Source of the DNA: Bacteroidota bacterium
GTDB lineage: Bacteria; Bacteroidota; Bacteroidia; B-17B0; Aurantibacillaceae
NCBI GenBank assembly: GCA_016702705.1
Contig: JADJDM010000015.1
Coordinates: 1 to 64,000, forward strand
Length of the DNA: 64,000 bases
Reading direction: 5' to 3'
The notes under the pieces were generated by a model. The model searched no databases, was not told where the DNA came from, and worked only from the letters and a program-made list of their open reading frames with translations. The translations under genes were made by a program, and so were the position numbers. This document shows positions 1 to 9,040 of this stretch, in pieces; the first letter of the stretch is position 1; each line of letters begins with the position of its first letter.

Positions 1-3000
1 AGCATCAATTTCCTCAGCTGGTAAAATATTTTTTAATCTCGCTAAAAACTTATCTGATAAAGTTTTATTTCCATAAGCTGCGCAAACAGTAACTAAACGA
101 TTCATGATATCAGAAGCTCTTCTCATATCTGCACCATAATAATTACGTTGCTCCATTTTCATTTTATTATAAAACTGCATGTCTCTTTCAAAAGTACTGA
201 ATAGCGTTTCTGCAATTTTATCTGCTTTATCTTTTGCATCTGCTTGGTAATAACCCAAACAAATAGAATACATTGTTGCATCATAAGGTACATTGCTTTC
301 TGGCATCATTTGCATTGCCTTATCAAGTATTTTAACCGCCTTATCCTTTTTACCTTTTTCAGATAAAGTAGATGCTAATTGCCCAATTTGAATACGCATA
401 TTAGATGCCATACGTAAACAATTTTCATCTAAATAAACACCTAGTGTACTCATACCTCCGTCAGCAAATTTCATTACGTTATCATACATAATATCTTCTG
501 CAATACGTGGTCCACCCGAAGCCATTTCTTGAGGTGTAGATTCGATAGGAACTAAACGATACGCTAAACCTTCTAATTGAAGGTATTTATCTAAATTCAA
601 GTATGCTTCTGAACCTGTTGTTACAGCAAAGTAAACCGGACGATTCCAATCATTTGCAGCTAATAAGTCCATAATCATTAAATCATTTTTAAGAATGTAA
701 TTACGTTTAATTTCCCAGTTAAGACTCTTAACAATACGTCCAGCCATATTTTTAGGAACTGTTCCATTATTTACAACTTTAGCAGAGTCAACCGAAACCT
801 TAATTTTCTTGGTAGGGAAAATATCAATAGGTTTATCTCTACCTGGTACTTGCCATTTGTTTGCAATATCATCACTTGCAACAAACTTCATTAGTTCTTT
901 AATATCAACATAACCCAAGTTTTGGTCGTTGAAATAAACAACATCGCGTGTTCCTTGCACATATTTTTCTTCGCCCATTGTAAATGGCACAGGAGCTGAT
1001 TCGTAAGCTGCGCGTCGCATTTGATTAATGTACCAATCCGTTTGCAATAAACTTAAGTTTACTACACGCACATCTGTTCTAATACCCTCAACCTCTTGAG
1101 CATACCAAAGAGGGAATGTATCGTTATCACCATTTGTAAATAAAATTGCATTTTTAGCGCAACTATTTAAGTAGTTAACGGCAAAATCTCTCGACATTGT
1201 TCTCTTAGAACGATTATGATCATCCCAACCTTCAGAAGCCATCATACCTGGAACTACTGCTCCTAAAGCTATAGCACAAAATGCGCTCTTTAGCATTTGC
1301 TTTCTTAGATAAGAAGTCGAAAATAGCTAATACTCCAAAACCAATCCAAATTGAGTATGCGTAGAAGGAGGCTGCATAAGCATAATCACGCTCACGTGGT
1401 TGATATGGGTATTGATTTAAGTAAACAACAATTGCTAAACCTGTCAACAAAAACAGAGATGTAACAACAAACGCTGTCGATTTATGTTTCCAAATCAAAT
1501 AAACAAATCCAATTAATCCTAAAATAAATGGGAAACCATAAAACTTGTTAGTTGCTTTATTATTTGCAACGCTGCAGTTAAAAAGATGTATCGATTCCTA
1601 AAAGAAATCATCAAATCCTTTGAAACCTGTAATCCAGTTACCTTCGGTAGGATTAGCTGTTAAGCCTTGAACATCATTTTGACGACCTATAAAGTTCCAT
1701 GCAAAATAACGCAAGTACATATAACCGATTTGGTAGTTTTTGAAGTACGTTAAGTTCTCGCTAAATGTTGGAACAAAAACAGTTTGTGCTTCTCCATTAT
1801 TATCCACAATTTGTTTTGCTCTTCCTTTTACATTACCCCAGTGGCGGTATGCCGCTTCATGGTTTCCTTGCGTACTCCACATACGAGGGAAAACAGTACA
1901 AAATTCTTTATCGTAATTCGGAATAGATGCTTTACGATCATCAGTAATTACATATTTTCCAGCTTTTTTATCTTTTGCAAATACAGGATTACCATCTTTA
2001 TAAGGATTTTGTTTATCCAATGGTGCATTGTAATAGTTACCATATCCAATAGGCCAATCACCATATTGCTCACGATTTAAGTAAGATAATAAAGTAATTG
2101 CATTTTCTGGATCATTCTCATCCATTGGAGGATTTGCTTGAGAACGAATTACTAAAACGAAGAAAGAAGAATAACCAATTAAAATCATGGTAAAACTTAA
2201 TGAAACACATTTAAATATTTGTGTTTTGTTTTAATAACCAATGGGTACCACCCAACACCACAACGCACTAGCACCTGCACCTTTCGCAATAACTACAAGA
2301 AAAGATTGCAGTATACCAATTTTGAATATGATTCTTTTCCTTTAAAGAATAAAACATTAAAGAAGGTTAAAAGTAATAATAATAAGAAATAGATAATTGT
2401 TCCAATATTAAAGCCCATTCCAATATAATTAACGAAAACAACTCAAAATCAGCAGCAAACTTTACAATTTTAGGAATAATACTATTTTGAATTCCACCTA
2501 ATAAAATCAACGAAATAACACCTGTTCAAAAAGCATTTCCAAGTGAATTTGTGTTTTTTGAAATAGTAAATAAAGCAAATAGCTGGAATAGCTAATAAAT
2601 TTAATAAATGGACACCAATGGATAATCCCATTAAATAAGCAATTAACACTAACCAACGCATAGCGCTTGTTGGATTAATCAACTTCCTCTTCCCACTTTA
2701 AAATTGCCCAAAAACTAATGCTGTAAAGAAAGACGACATGGCATAAACCTCACCCTCAACAGCCGAAAACCAAAATGAATCAGAAAATGTATAAGCTAAA
2801 CCACCAACTACACCTGCTCCTAAAACAGCCCATTGTTTACCTGTAGTAAATTCTTCGCCTTGCTTAACAATTGCTTTAATTCTAAACGAGTGATGGTCCA
2901 AAATAAAAATAAAATACTGAACGAGCTGCATAAAGCCGACATGATGTTAATCATTTTACCAGCCATTGCGGGATCTCCGCCAGCAAATAAAGCAAACAAA

Positions 3001-3182
3001 CGACCACAATTAAAAAGAATGGTGCTCCAGGAGGATGACCTACCTCTAATTTTTGTGAACAAGCAATGTACTCACCACAATCCCAAAAGCTTGCAGTAGG
3101 TTCAATAGTTGAACAATAAGTAAATGTAGCAACGGCAAAAACTAGCCAGCCAATAATGTTGTTTAAATTTCTTAAACTGCAT
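1..3182 (-). pseudogene. DUF2723 / GT117-type integral membrane protein, multiply frameshifted, 3' end beyond window
   Basis: The family is a Bacteroidota multi-pass membrane protein annotated as a possible protein O-mannosyltransferase-like enzyme (GT117). Reading from ATG at 3182, the pieces in different frames spell its hallmarks: a first TM segment, SFWDCGEYIA, KLEVGHPPGAPFF, further TM helices, a soluble stretch with ANPPMDENDPENA, a PRERDYAYAASFYAYSIW block, then a soluble C-terminal domain that stays open from about 1245 to position 1 (MASEGWDDHNRS, FTNGDNDTFPLWY). I count at least ten frame changes between about 1300 and 3165, for example one extra A near 3160, one missing G near 3004, one missing A near 2882 and one missing T at 2710-2714. 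The C-terminal 400 codons have none. Either this is a low-quality stretch of assembly or the membrane half is decaying; I lean to the former because conserved words survive in every frame. Family call is firm, biochemical role is not. Confidence 0.85.
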
Positions 3183-3281
3183 ATTTTATTTTAAAAAGCT
3201 ATAAGTGCGAATTTAACTAAAAAAGGAACTTAAACAGAATGAAAGTTTTTTTATGAATTTTTTTAAAATAAAAAAATTTGC

Positions 3282-3289
3282 TATTTTTG
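3282..3289 (+). promoter_or_regulatory. -7 promoter element for tRNA-Gln
   Basis: TATTTTTG fits the Bacteroidota TAnnTTTG element and lies 29 bp before the tRNA. No clear upstream TTG box is seen at the usual spacing. Confidence 0.5.
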
Positions 3290-3318
3290 TGCCCTGAACT
3301 TTAAAACGAAGTTTAGAT

Positions 3319-3392
3319 TGTCCGATGGTGTAACTGGCAACACGACTGATTTTGGTTCAGTAGAGTCTAGGTTCGAGCCCCTAGTCGGACAA
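3319..3392 (+). tRNA. tRNA-Gln (anticodon TTG)
   Basis: Acceptor arms TGTCCGA and TCGGACA pair fully with discriminator A at 3392; the D arm is GTGT/ACAC; the anticodon arm is ACTGA-TTTTGGT-TCAGT, giving anticodon TTG. CCA is not encoded, as is usual in this phylum. The T arm reads CTAGG, then an 8-base loop instead of 7, then CCTAG, because a run of four Cs stands where three are expected. That is either a sequencing insertion (it adjoins the frameshifted GT117 gene) or a defective tRNA. A terminator follows at once. Confidence 0.93.
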
Positions 3393-3395
3393 CGT

Positions 3396-3419
3396 AAGCC
3401 CCAAGCAATTGGGGCTTTT
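3396..3419 (+). terminator. Intrinsic terminator after tRNA-Gln
   Basis: AAGCCCCA (3396-3403) pairs with TGGGGCTT (3410-3417) around a 6-base loop, followed by TT. Confidence 0.8.
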
Positions 3420-3447
3420 AATCATTTTATTTCCTAATTCATCTATT

Positions 3448-3849
3448 ATGCTAAACCACATTCAACTTGTAGAAACAATTCTTTATGTAAGCAATCAGCA
3501 ACAAAGTACCGACTTTTATAGCAAACTCTTCAGAAAAGAGCCCGATTTGAATGTGCCGGGCATGACGGAGTTCAATATTTCTGCAAATTGCAAAATTGGC
3601 TTAATGCCAAATGATGCAATTGCAAAGATATTGGGCGATAAAACTCCACATCCAACAACTGGCAATGGAATTCCGAGATGCGAGTTGTATTTTTATGTGG
3701 AGAATATTGAATTAGAATTTGAGAATGCATTAAAAAGCGGGGCAAAACTAATTAGTCCAATAGAAGATAGAAATTGGGGAGACAAAGTTTGTTACTTTAC
3801 AGATAATGATGGACATATTATTGCTTTTGCAGAGAAGTTAAAGAAATAA
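3448..3849 (+). CDS. VOC (glyoxalase/bleomycin-resistance fold) family protein
   Basis: A 133-residue protein made of one vicinal oxygen chelate unit, two beta-alpha-beta-beta-beta modules. It starts MLNHIQLVETILYV, the usual strand one with its metal-side His, and ends with the DNDGHIIAFAEK strand typical of the family. I chose ATG 3448 because an in-frame start upstream (3409) lies inside the tRNA terminator. Members act as lyases, dioxygenases or drug-binding proteins; nothing here tells which. It stands alone and converges on cinA with no gap. Confidence 0.75.
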   Translation: MLNHIQLVETILYVSNQQQSTDFYSKLFRKEPDLNVPGMTEFNISANCKIGLMPNDAIAKILGDKTPHPTTGNGIPRCELYFYVENIELEFENALKSGAKLISPIEDRNWGDKVCYFTDNDGHIIAFAEKLKK

Positions 3850-5109
3850 TTACTCTTCAATAATCATCTTCCTCAACTTATTTAACGAAGCCAAAGCAGT
3901 CATTCTAATATTTCTATTTCTATCTGTTCCAAACTGAAAACGCTCGGCAACAACACCTGAATCGTTTGCTACTGCTATCCAAACTGTGCCTACCGGTTTA
4001 TCATCGCTTCCGCCGGTTGGGCCTGCAATACCTGAAACTGCAATTGAGTAATCCGAATGAAATTTTTCTTTCACTCCTAAAGCCATCGCTTTTACACATT
4101 CTTCAGAAACCGCTCCATGCTTTTCGAATACATCATTTGAAACACCAAGTAAATTATGTTTAAATTGATTATGATACGGAACAACACCGCCTTGATAAAA
4201 AGCTGAGCTCCCTGCAATGGAAGTAATTAAATGCGAAATATAGCCACCAGTGCAGCTTTCGGCTAATGATAATGTTTTCTTTTTGCTCAACAATAAATCA
4301 GCAACTAATTTTTCTAATTGATCTGGCTCTTTTCCGTATTCTTCATAACCATAAATGTATTCAGAAATAATTGGCGTTAATTGCTCAATTGCCTTTTCAA
4401 CCTTAGCCTTCAAATCAGCTTCATTTTTCCCATAAGTAGTTAAACGAAGCTTAACCATTCCCGGAGAAGGCAAGTAGGCTAACTTAATTTCATTTGCAAC
4501 TAAACTATCTTCCCATTTCTCTATACGTTCAGCTAAAAAGCTTTCGCCTATGCCATTTGTAAGAACTGTTTTGTGATAAATAAAAGGTAAATCAAATTGT
4601 TTTTTTAATTGAGGGATAACGTAGTCATCAACCATTGCCTTCATTTCGAAAGGTACGCCTGGCATGCTTACATATATTTTATTATTCTGTTCAATCCACA
4701 TTCCAGGTGCTGTTCCATTGTGGTTTAGTATAACCCTACAGTTTTCAAGTACTTCAGCTTGTTTGCGATTTAACTCGGTTAATTCTTTGCCCCGCTTTGC
4801 GAAAAAATCACGCACCATTTCAACCGTTTCTAAATGTTCTATTAATCCAACATTAAAATAATCTGCTAATGTTTTTTTTGTGATGTCATCTTTTGTTGGA
4901 CCCAAACCACCTGTTATCAAAATCACATCTGCCCTGCCCTCTGCTTCCTTCAAAGCTTTTACAATATGTTCTTTATCATCTGATACAGAAGAAATTTGTT
5001 TTACTCTTATTCCATTCAAATTAAGCTGCTGCCCTATCCAAGCCGAGTTGGTATCAACAATTTGACCTATTAAAATTTCATCTCCAATCGTAATTATTTC
5101 TGCAATCAT
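3850..5109 (-). CDS. cinA: CinA-like protein (NMN deamidase / competence-damage protein)
   Basis: The 419-residue protein has the two family domains: an N-terminal MoaB/MogA-like nucleotide-binding domain (residues 1-170; MIAEIITIGDEILIGQIVDT, ITGGLGPTKDD) and a C-terminal CinA/PncC amidase domain (about 260-419; SLAESCTGGYISHLIT, AVSGIAGPTGGSDDKPVGTV). The C-terminal domain removes the amide of nicotinamide mononucleotide in pyridine nucleotide salvage; the N-terminal domain is linked to ADP-ribose hydrolysis in some members. Length and both domains are complete. It is transcribed alone, divergently from the DUF4197 gene 56 bp away. Confidence 0.93.
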   Translation of the reverse strand: MIAEIITIGDEILIGQIVDTNSAWIGQQLNLNGIRVKQISSVSDDKEHIVKALKEAEGRADVILITGGLGPTKDDITKKTLADYFNVGLIEHLETVEMVRDFFAKRGKELTELNRKQAEVLENCRVILNHNGTAPGMWIEQNNKIYVSMPGVPFEMKAMVDDYVIPQLKKQFDLPFIYHKTVLTNGIGESFLAERIEKWEDSLVANEIKLAYLPSPGMVKLRLTTYGKNEADLKAKVEKAIEQLTPIISEYIYGYEEYGKEPDQLEKLVADLLLSKKKTLSLAESCTGGYISHLITSIAGSSAFYQGGVVPYHNQFKHNLLGVSNDVFEKHGAVSEECVKAMALGVKEKFHSDYSIAVSGIAGPTGGSDDKPVGTVWIAVANDSGVVAERFQFGTDRNRNIRMTALASLNKLRKMIIEE

Positions 5110-5120
5110 AATTTTGGTAT

Positions 5121-5128
5121 TATATTTG
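5121..5128 (+). promoter_or_regulatory. -7 promoter element for the DUF4197 gene
   Basis: TATATTTG matches TAnnTTTG 37 bp before the ATG at 5166, which supports that start over an in-frame codon at 5133. Confidence 0.5.
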
Positions 5129-5165
5129 ACTTTTGTTTGTATCTTTAAACGTAAATAATAAAAAC

Positions 5166-5920
5166 ATGAAAGTAAAAATTTTATCTGTATTAACCGCTTT
5201 AGCTTTATTATGGGCTTGCGATAGTAAAACTACTAGTAGTATATTAAACACAACAAACTCCATTTTAGGTGGTGGTGGAACTAAGCCAGTTGACTTAACT
5301 CCAACTAACGATGAAGTAATCAGCGGATTGAAAGAAGCGCTTAGCACAGGAGCAACAAACTCTGCAGGATTTGCATCTAAATTAGATGGTTTTAATAAAA
5401 ACCCAATGTTGTTTATTCCTTTCCCACCACAAGCAGCAAAATGAAACAAAAATTAATCGACCTTGGTATGCAAAACAAGGTTGCTGAATTTGAAACTTCA
5501 TTAAATCGTGCAGCTGAAGAAGCTTCTAAAGATGCAGCTCCTATTTTTGTTAATGCAATTAAAAATATGAGTTTTGCTGATGCAATGGGGATTTTAAAAG
5601 GTGGTGATACTGCAGCGACTCATTTCTTAAGAGAAAAGACTTACACTTCATTAGTAGAAACATTTAAACCAACAGTTAAAAATGCAATTACTAAGGTAGA
5701 AGTAACTAAATACTGGACTCCATTAGCAAATACTTACAACAAAATTCCTTTCGTTGAAAAACAAAACCCGGATTTAGATAGTTACGTTACCAACTTAGCT
5801 GCTCAAAGTTTGTTTAAATTAGTTAGAGACGAAGAAGCGAAAATCAGAAAAGACCCAATGGCTCGCGCAACCGACATTTTAAAGAAAGTGTTTGGCTACG
5901 CTGATTCTCAAAAGAAATAA
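5166..5920 (+). CDS. DUF4197 family lipoprotein, split by a one-base frameshift
   Basis: An N-terminal signal peptide with lipobox LWAC (Cys at residue 18) is followed by the DUF4197 core. The first frame ends right after FIPFPPQAAK at a TGA; the next frame resumes KQKLIDLGM and then DAAPIFVNAIKNMSFADAM, the most conserved part of the family. Adding one A to the four As at 5438-5441 joins them into a 251-residue protein of normal family length. I therefore treat it as one gene with a homopolymer error, not a programmed shift. The family is periplasmic or outer-membrane attached and has no assigned function. It has its own promoter and terminator. Confidence 0.85.
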
Positions 5921-5943
5921 GTTTGAACAAAACTAAATAATGA

Positions 5944-5972
5944 AAAGACTACTCGAAAGAGTGGTCTTTTTT
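5944..5972 (+). terminator. Intrinsic terminator after the DUF4197 gene
   Basis: AAGACTACTC pairs with GAGTGGTCTT (one G-T pair) around a GAAA tetraloop, followed by a T run. Confidence 0.8.
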
Positions 5973-6042
5973 GTTTCATAAAAACACGAAGAAAAACTTC
6001 ATTCCTATTGATTCAGAAAGTACCTTTGTCAAAAATTTTCAC

Positions 6043-7176
6043 ATGCTTAAATCTAATCCCAATAAAAGCATAATCCTTTGGTTGCTTAGCGGTTGTTTTT
6101 TAGTTTACGTAATGGTTGTTGTTGGTTGCTTAACGCGTCTTACACACAGCGGACTTTCTATTACAGATTGGAACTTTAGTTTATTTGTTCCACCACTAAG
6201 TGATGCTGCTTGGCAAGATAGATTTGCTCAATACCAAACAAGCCCCGAATTTAAATTGGTAAATTATGATATGACCTTGCCTCAATTTAAACCAATCTTT
6301 TGGTGGGAATACATACACCGCACAATTGGGATGTTCATTGGTGTTGTATTTAGCTTAGGATATTTTTATTTTCTTATCAAGAAAAGACTCACACCAAAAC
6401 TTCACAAAAGACTTTTGATATTAGTTGGAGTTGGTGCATTGCAAGGTGTAATTGGTTGGTGGATGGTAAAGAGTGGATTAAGTAAAGAACCTGCTGTTGG
6501 TCATTATGAATTAGCTACCCATTTAATGAGTGCATTTATGGTATTTGCTTTTACATTTTGGTTTGCTTTAGAGTTGATTAATACGAAATCTCAGAAAAAA
6601 TTCACTGCAGAGGAAAAAGCTCTTTTAAAAAATCAAGAGCTAGCGTCGGAACAACCTGAAGAAGTTCAGGATCCTAAGACATTAAAATTACGTCCTATAC
6701 TTATTTCATTTTTTGTTGTATTGATTTTACAAATTATTTACGGTGCTTTTACAGCGGGCTTTGTAGAAATGGGAGATGGCGACAAACCAATGTTTCGTCC
6801 AGGGCAAATATTTAATACCTGGCCCAAAATGGGTGATGCATGGTTACCTGAACAAGCTACAATGAAAAGTGGTTTCTTTGCTAACATTTTAGAGAATGCA
6901 GCAGGAATACAATTCGTGCACCGTACGATGGCTTTTCTTGTGGTGGCTTTTGTAGCTTTCATTTGGATTAAAACCAACAAAATGAAATTAAACAAATCTC
7001 AATACCGTGGTGTTACTTTTTTAATTTACGGAATTACAATTCAGTTTATGTTAGGTGTATATACATTGTTATATCAAGTACCAATAGTTCTTGGCGCATT
7101 ACATCAAACAGGTGCATTCTTTTTATTTGCCACCACCATCTATTTACTTTTCCATTTTAGAAAAGTGAAAGTTTAA
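6043..7176 (+). CDS. ctaA: Heme A synthase (COX15/CtaA)
   Basis: A 377-residue multi-pass membrane protein of the COX15/CtaA family, which oxidises the C8 methyl of heme O to a formyl group to give heme A for terminal oxidases. Two four-helix halves are seen. Signature elements are GCLTRLTHSGLSITDWN near the start, WEYIHRTIG (heme-ligand His) in helix 2, GHYELATHL in helix 4, and in the second half FVHRTMAF and LGALHQTGA. A 50-residue charged cytoplasmic linker separates the halves. ATG 6043 places the first helix at the usual distance; an upstream in-frame start at 5971 lies in the preceding terminator. No ctaB or cox genes are in view. Confidence 0.93.
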   Translation: MLKSNPNKSIILWLLSGCFLVYVMVVVGCLTRLTHSGLSITDWNFSLFVPPLSDAAWQDRFAQYQTSPEFKLVNYDMTLPQFKPIFWWEYIHRTIGMFIGVVFSLGYFYFLIKKRLTPKLHKRLLILVGVGALQGVIGWWMVKSGLSKEPAVGHYELATHLMSAFMVFAFTFWFALELINTKSQKKFTAEEKALLKNQELASEQPEEVQDPKTLKLRPILISFFVVLILQIIYGAFTAGFVEMGDGDKPMFRPGQIFNTWPKMGDAWLPEQATMKSGFFANILENAAGIQFVHRTMAFLVVAFVAFIWIKTNKMKLNKSQYRGVTFLIYGITIQFMLGVYTLLYQVPIVLGALHQTGAFFLFATTIYLLFHFRKVKV

Positions 7177-7188
7177 CTTGTATCTTTT

Positions 7189-7225
7189 AATTGCTTCCTC
7201 CATTATATTTTAAAAGGAGGCAATT
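7189..7225 (+). promoter_or_regulatory. Hairpin enclosing an AGGAGG ribosome binding site
   Basis: AATTGC...CTCC (7189-7201) can pair with GGAGGCAATT (7216-7225), directly abutting the ATG at 7226. AGGAGG is a perfect Shine-Dalgarno sequence but only 5 bp from the start, and it is rare in this phylum. There is no T run, so it is not an obvious terminator. Confidence 0.45.
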
Positions 7226-8062
7226 ATGAAAAGTATTACCATTTGTTTATTGCTGATTGTTTCATTCAGCGTACAAGCCAAGAAAACACCTATATCTATC
7301 GAGAAAGCTATTAAATCGGGCTACATCACCATGGAAGCCAAAGGCAAAGGCGGATACAGCGGTAGCTGTGTTCAAATGAAATTAACAAGTAAACATAAAG
7401 ATTCGCTTTACATAACTTTAGAAGCAGGTCGCAAATTAAACTCGGTAAATAACGAAGAGCAGGACATCCTAGTTACCAAAGAACAATTGGTAAAACTAAA
7501 AGGTATGGAAAGCAAAACCGTTGATGTATATGGCTTTTGTTGCCAAGCAAGTAATCATGCCCCGCAAAAAGAATCAAAATTTTCATTAGGAAAAATGGGC
7601 GACAGTTCATTAACTGCCCTTGCGCAGTATTGTAATAAAAATAAATTTTCAAGCACTGATATTCAAAGCTCAGTTTGGTGCATAAGTGATAATCATTCTG
7701 TATCTAGCATTCCAAGCAATAACGAACGATTAAGAAAATTTGTTGCACAAGTTAAGAAAGAAGAAATTCCTTGGTACCAAACCGAATTTGAACCAGGAGT
7801 TGGCAGACAAACCTTCTCTAACAAAACAAATAAAATCTCTGGAAATATTTCTTACACCACCCTTGCTGATGCAAACATGCAAATACAAGTAATGGATAGA
7901 AACGGAAACTTAATGCAAAAATTCACCCACAGCAAAATGGTTCCAAAAGGCACCTATGATTATTGGTTTGAACTACAAGTTACCAATTGGCCAAAGGGGA
8001 AGTATTTTATTCAAATCTACTCTGGAGAGCAGTTGCTGAGTAAAAAGGAATTTGCGATTTGA
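7226..8062 (+). CDS. Secreted protein of unknown function with a T9SS-like C-terminal domain
   Basis: The 278-residue protein begins with a signal peptide (cleavage after VQA, residue 18). Residues 20-180 contain four or more Cys, including VYGFCCQASNHAPQ, and match no family I recognise. From about residue 200 the chain resembles the Ig-like type IX secretion sorting domain: NISYTTLADANMQIQVMD, GNLMQKF, then GTYDYWF, WPKGKYFIQI and a closing SKKEFAI. This suggests a secreted or surface protein, by inference only. The start is fixed by the SD-bearing hairpin just before it. Confidence 0.6.
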   Translation: MKSITICLLLIVSFSVQAKKTPISIEKAIKSGYITMEAKGKGGYSGSCVQMKLTSKHKDSLYITLEAGRKLNSVNNEEQDILVTKEQLVKLKGMESKTVDVYGFCCQASNHAPQKESKFSLGKMGDSSLTALAQYCNKNKFSSTDIQSSVWCISDNHSVSSIPSNNERLRKFVAQVKKEEIPWYQTEFEPGVGRQTFSNKTNKISGNISYTTLADANMQIQVMDRNGNLMQKFTHSKMVPKGTYDYWFELQVTNWPKGKYFIQIYSGEQLLSKKEFAI

Positions 8063-8200
8063 GGTGGGTAGATATTGAATTAGAAAATTGTTGAATTCAC
8101 ATCTTAAATTGCAAATACCTCTCAATGTTATTGAAGGAGTACCTGTAATCTTCCGTTGTATTTATAATATTCGTGTCCATTCAATTTTCATTTGAAATTC

Positions 8201-8593
8201 TTAAGCGACCTCCAAAATAAAATGCGCATCTATATTTAATTTAGAATGCAGTTTTTTTGCTAATTCAATATTTAGTTTTCTTTTACCTGCTAACAATTCT
8301 GAGATTCGAGCCTCGCTGATTTCAAGTACTTTCGCTAACTGCTTTTGTTTAAGATTCATCTCAAACATCTTAAATCTGATCATTTCCGTAAGTGTTTTAG
8401 GAGCTTTAATAGGCATCAAAGGGATACTATCCTCGTATTGTTCTGCCATTAGTGATAGTTTTTTTAAAGTTTCCTTTTCTTTAGCAGGTAGCTTTTCAAA
8501 TCCTCCATTATGAGTTGCCTTTTGAAGTGTTTTTTCAATGCGCTTCATTACTTCATTATATTCGGCTCTATCTTTTATTTTTTCTGTTTTCAT
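8201..8593 (-). CDS. higA: HigA-type antitoxin, helix-turn-helix
   Basis: A 130-residue antitoxin and autorepressor. The second half is an XRE-type helix-turn-helix (KQKQLAKVLEISEARISELLAGKRKLN, residues about 83-110 in two helices). The first half is charged, as in the long HigA class fused to an N-terminal MqsA/HigA-like region. It lies 20 bp downstream of the toxin gene on the same strand, the usual toxin-first order of higBA. It neutralises HigB and probably binds the shared promoter. The symbol rests on family and gene order. Confidence 0.85.
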   Translation of the reverse strand: MKTEKIKDRAEYNEVMKRIEKTLQKATHNGGFEKLPAKEKETLKKLSLMAEQYEDSIPLMPIKAPKTLTEMIRFKMFEMNLKQKQLAKVLEISEARISELLAGKRKLNIELAKKLHSKLNIDAHFILEVA

Positions 8594-8613
8594 AATTCCT
8601 AAATTTTAATAAT

Positions 8614-8907
8614 CTATATTTCCTTACAATTAATTTTATCGTATTCAGCATGTGTTCCAATAAATCGAATATAAACGGTTCTTACATCAAGAAAAATCAT
8701 TGCAACCAATCTGTATTTATTTCCCCTAATATTAAACACATATCTATCATTCCCAACATAATCAACCGAACTAAATGTTCTTTTTATATCATTGAAACTA
8801 TTCCAATTAGCTTGCTTACATTCCTCATACCACTTATTTAATGCGTCTATTGAATCAGAATGCTCTGAACCAAATGCAACTAATACTGTTTTAGAAATTA
8901 TAACCAT
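8614..8907 (-). CDS. higB: HigB-type mRNA interferase toxin
   Basis: A 97-residue RelE-superfamily HigB toxin that cleaves mRNA at the ribosome. Signature segments are MVIISK, WYEECKQANWNSFNDIKR, VDYVGNDRYVFNIRGNKYRLVA and YIRFIGTHAEYDKI, matching the HigB_toxin family end to end. I start it at ATG 8907: 19 extra residues are possible upstream, but they would run through the -7 promoter element at 8922-8929. Stable in the genome next to its antitoxin; no transfer signs apart from the module itself. Confidence 0.88.
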   Translation of the reverse strand: MVIISKTVLVAFGSEHSDSIDALNKWYEECKQANWNSFNDIKRTFSSVDYVGNDRYVFNIRGNKYRLVAMIFLDVRTVYIRFIGTHAEYDKINCKEI

Positions 8908-8921
8908 AAAATAATACATTA

Positions 8922-8929
8922 CAAATATA
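8922..8929 (-). promoter_or_regulatory. -7 promoter element of higBA
   Basis: The minus strand reads TATATTTG, 14 bp before the higB ATG, giving a leader of roughly ten bases. Confidence 0.5.
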
Positions 8930-8988
8930 GAAATAAAATTACATATTTGGAAATTTAATTTCACTAATTACTAAATTGATTTCACAAA

Positions 8989-9022
8989 AAAACTCCCAAA
9001 ACCTTTTGGTTTTGGGAGTTTT
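8989..9022. terminator. Bidirectional terminator between higBA promoter and ftsH
   Basis: AAACTCCCAAAACC pairs with GGTTTTGGGAGTTT around a short TTTT loop; A and T runs on both sides. It would end ftsH transcription. Confidence 0.8.
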
Positions 9023-9040
9023 AAATAATGCAATTTTAGA

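Noticed and set aside
5438..5441. Programmed ribosomal frameshift in the DUF4197 gene
   Set aside because: No stimulatory structure or conserved slippery heptamer, and the same kind of one-base break occurs in nine unrelated genes.
8614..8964. Longer higB start at 8964
   Set aside because: The extra residues cross the -7 element at 8922-8929 and are not in the family.
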